7,342 bases of DNA from an uncultured Clostridia bacterium (GTDB lineage: Bacteria; Bacillota; Clostridia; Christensenellales; Borkfalkiaceae), in the NCBI GenBank assembly GCA_937920115.1, contig CALGVF010000171.1, forward strand, positions 1 through 7,342. Reading direction: 5' to 3'. This document shows, in pieces, positions 7,134 to 7,342 of the stretch (position 1 is the stretch's first letter; every line of letters begins with the position of its first letter). A model generated the notes under the pieces. That model ran no database searches and was not told where the DNA came from. It saw only the letters and a program-made list of their open reading frames with translations. The translations under genes and the position numbers were made by a program.

Positions 7134-7160
7134 TTGCTTTTGCTCTTCGAGCAAAAGCAG
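7134..7160 (-). promoter_or_regulatory. Long hairpin in the likely leader of the operon
   Basis: On the minus strand TGCTTTTGCTC and GAGCAAAAGCA form an 11-bp perfect stem around a 3-base GAA loop (7135-7159), with one more wobble-type pair at the ends. It lies about 26 bases before the ribosome binding site, and no T-run follows it. It shares the segment 7153-7159 with the palindrome at 7153-7174, so the two structures cannot form fully at once. This arrangement would suit attenuation, but promoter position and function are unknown. Confidence 0.6.
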
Positions 7161-7174
7161 ACTAGTCTGCTTTT
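7153..7174. promoter_or_regulatory. Perfect 22-bp palindrome, possible terminator or operator
   Basis: The half-site AAAAGCAGACT is followed directly by its exact reverse complement; the centre is ACTAGT. As RNA it can fold to a 9-bp stem with a CUAG loop. Read on the plus strand it is followed by a run of T ending at 7176, giving six T in a row after the GC part, which resembles an intrinsic terminator. Read on the minus strand the GC part is followed by only four T. It could be a terminator for a gene beyond the right edge, half of an attenuator with the overlapping hairpin, or a site for a dimeric DNA-binding protein. Confidence 0.6.
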
Positions 7175-7252
7175 TTCAAAATTTTTCGTTTTTGTTCAAT
7201 CGTCGCGTTTTGCCGCTATGATTTAGTTATTATTTATTATTCTACGTTTTCT

Positions 7253-7307
7253 CCCTCGCTTCATCCTTCGGAAGATTTGAAAACGCACCCTCCGCTTCCT
7301 CCTTCGG
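7253..7307. repeat. Two imperfect copies of a C/T-rich 20-bp motif
   Basis: CCCTCGCTTCATCCTTCGG (7253-7271) and CCCTCCGCTTCCTCCTTCGG (7288-7307) differ by one inserted base and one substitution, spaced 35 bp start to start. Both are followed by G-rich bases and GAAG. The composition differs from the AT-rich leader next to it. It resembles the dispersed intergenic repeats common in Clostridia genomes, but I cannot show other genomic copies from this window. Confidence 0.55.
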
Positions 7308-7317
7308 GGGAAGTGGG
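7291..7317 (+). other. Hairpin within the repeated block
   Basis: As plus-strand RNA, bases 7291-7301 can pair with 7307-7317 around a 5-base CTTCG loop, an 11-pair stem including a few G-U pairs. The minus strand folds less well because the wobble pairs become mismatches. It may be part of a repetitive element extending past the right edge; TTGAC at 7318-7322 and GTCAA at 7337-7341 form another short inverted pair beside it. Confidence 0.4.
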
Positions 7318-7342
7318 TTGACGGAATGAAATGGAAGTCAAG

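Larger units (their letters stand above)
7097..7342. other. Non-coding region upstream of the operon
   Basis: No plausible gene is seen on either strand in these 246 bases. From the gene outwards the region holds the GGAGG of the esterase gene (7104-7108), two overlapping inverted repeats (7134-7176), an AT-rich stretch (about 7177-7250) and a C/T-rich block with repeated motifs (7253-7317). I could not find a convincing sigma-A promoter. TTGAAC at 7193-7198 (minus strand) has no -10 box at the right distance, and the TAATAA-rich stretch at about 7229-7243 has no -35 box. Confidence 0.6.

Noticed and set aside
1..7342. CRISPR array, tRNA, rRNA, insertion sequence or phage gene
   Set aside because: No regularly spaced repeats, no tRNA-like cloverleaf and no transposase, integrase or phage-like protein were found on either strand.

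Overview
The window looks like a chromosomal carbohydrate-utilisation locus from a low-to-mid-GC Gram-positive bacterium, most likely a gut Clostridia-type member of the Bacillota. This rests on the strong AGGAGG-type ribosome binding sites, three lipoproteins with Gly/Ser/Asn-rich tethers after the lipid-modified cysteine, a CUT1 sugar transporter without its own ATPase, and a separate secreted protein with a Gram-positive signal peptide. The assignment is inferred; there is no rRNA or other taxonomic marker here.

All six genes are on the minus strand, so transcription runs from high to low coordinates. In transcription order: (1) 7342-7097 is a 246-base non-coding upstream region. It holds an imperfect repeated motif, a hairpin-forming stretch, a 22-bp perfect palindrome, and a second hairpin that overlaps and competes with the palindrome. 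(2) 7096-5759 encodes a lipid-anchored SGNH/GDSL esterase. (3) 5719-4301 encodes a sugar-binding lipoprotein (family 1 solute-binding protein). (4) 4308-3391 and (5) 3388-2510 encode the two CUT1 permeases (MalF-like, then MalG-like). (6) 2480-531 encodes a 649-residue lipoprotein with a GH71/GH99-like barrel and a C-terminal CBM9/DOMON-like beta-sandwich. (7) 530-414 is a 117-base gap with an 18-bp-period tandem repeat and an inverted repeat. (8) From 413 off the left edge runs the start of a secreted protein of unknown function.

Genes 1 to 5 are tightly packed (39 bp gap, 8 bp overlap, 2 bp gap, 29 bp gap) with no convincing terminator between them, so they are very probably one operon. A coherent model is that the GH99-like lipoprotein cuts or binds a polysaccharide at the cell surface, the SGNH lipoprotein removes acyl (probably acetyl) groups, the binding protein captures the released oligosaccharide, and the two permeases import it. 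Power would come from an ATPase encoded elsewhere, as is common for CUT1 systems of this group. The secreted protein may belong to the operon or start from its own promoter in the 117-base gap. No regulator, ATPase, intracellular glycosidase or mobile element is visible, so the locus probably continues beyond one or both edges.

The parts are familiar families. The less ordinary elements are the GH99-like enzyme, which lacks one of the two expected glutamates, the esterase with Asn where the triad Asp usually sits, the competing-hairpin upstream region, and the tandem repeat before the last gene.
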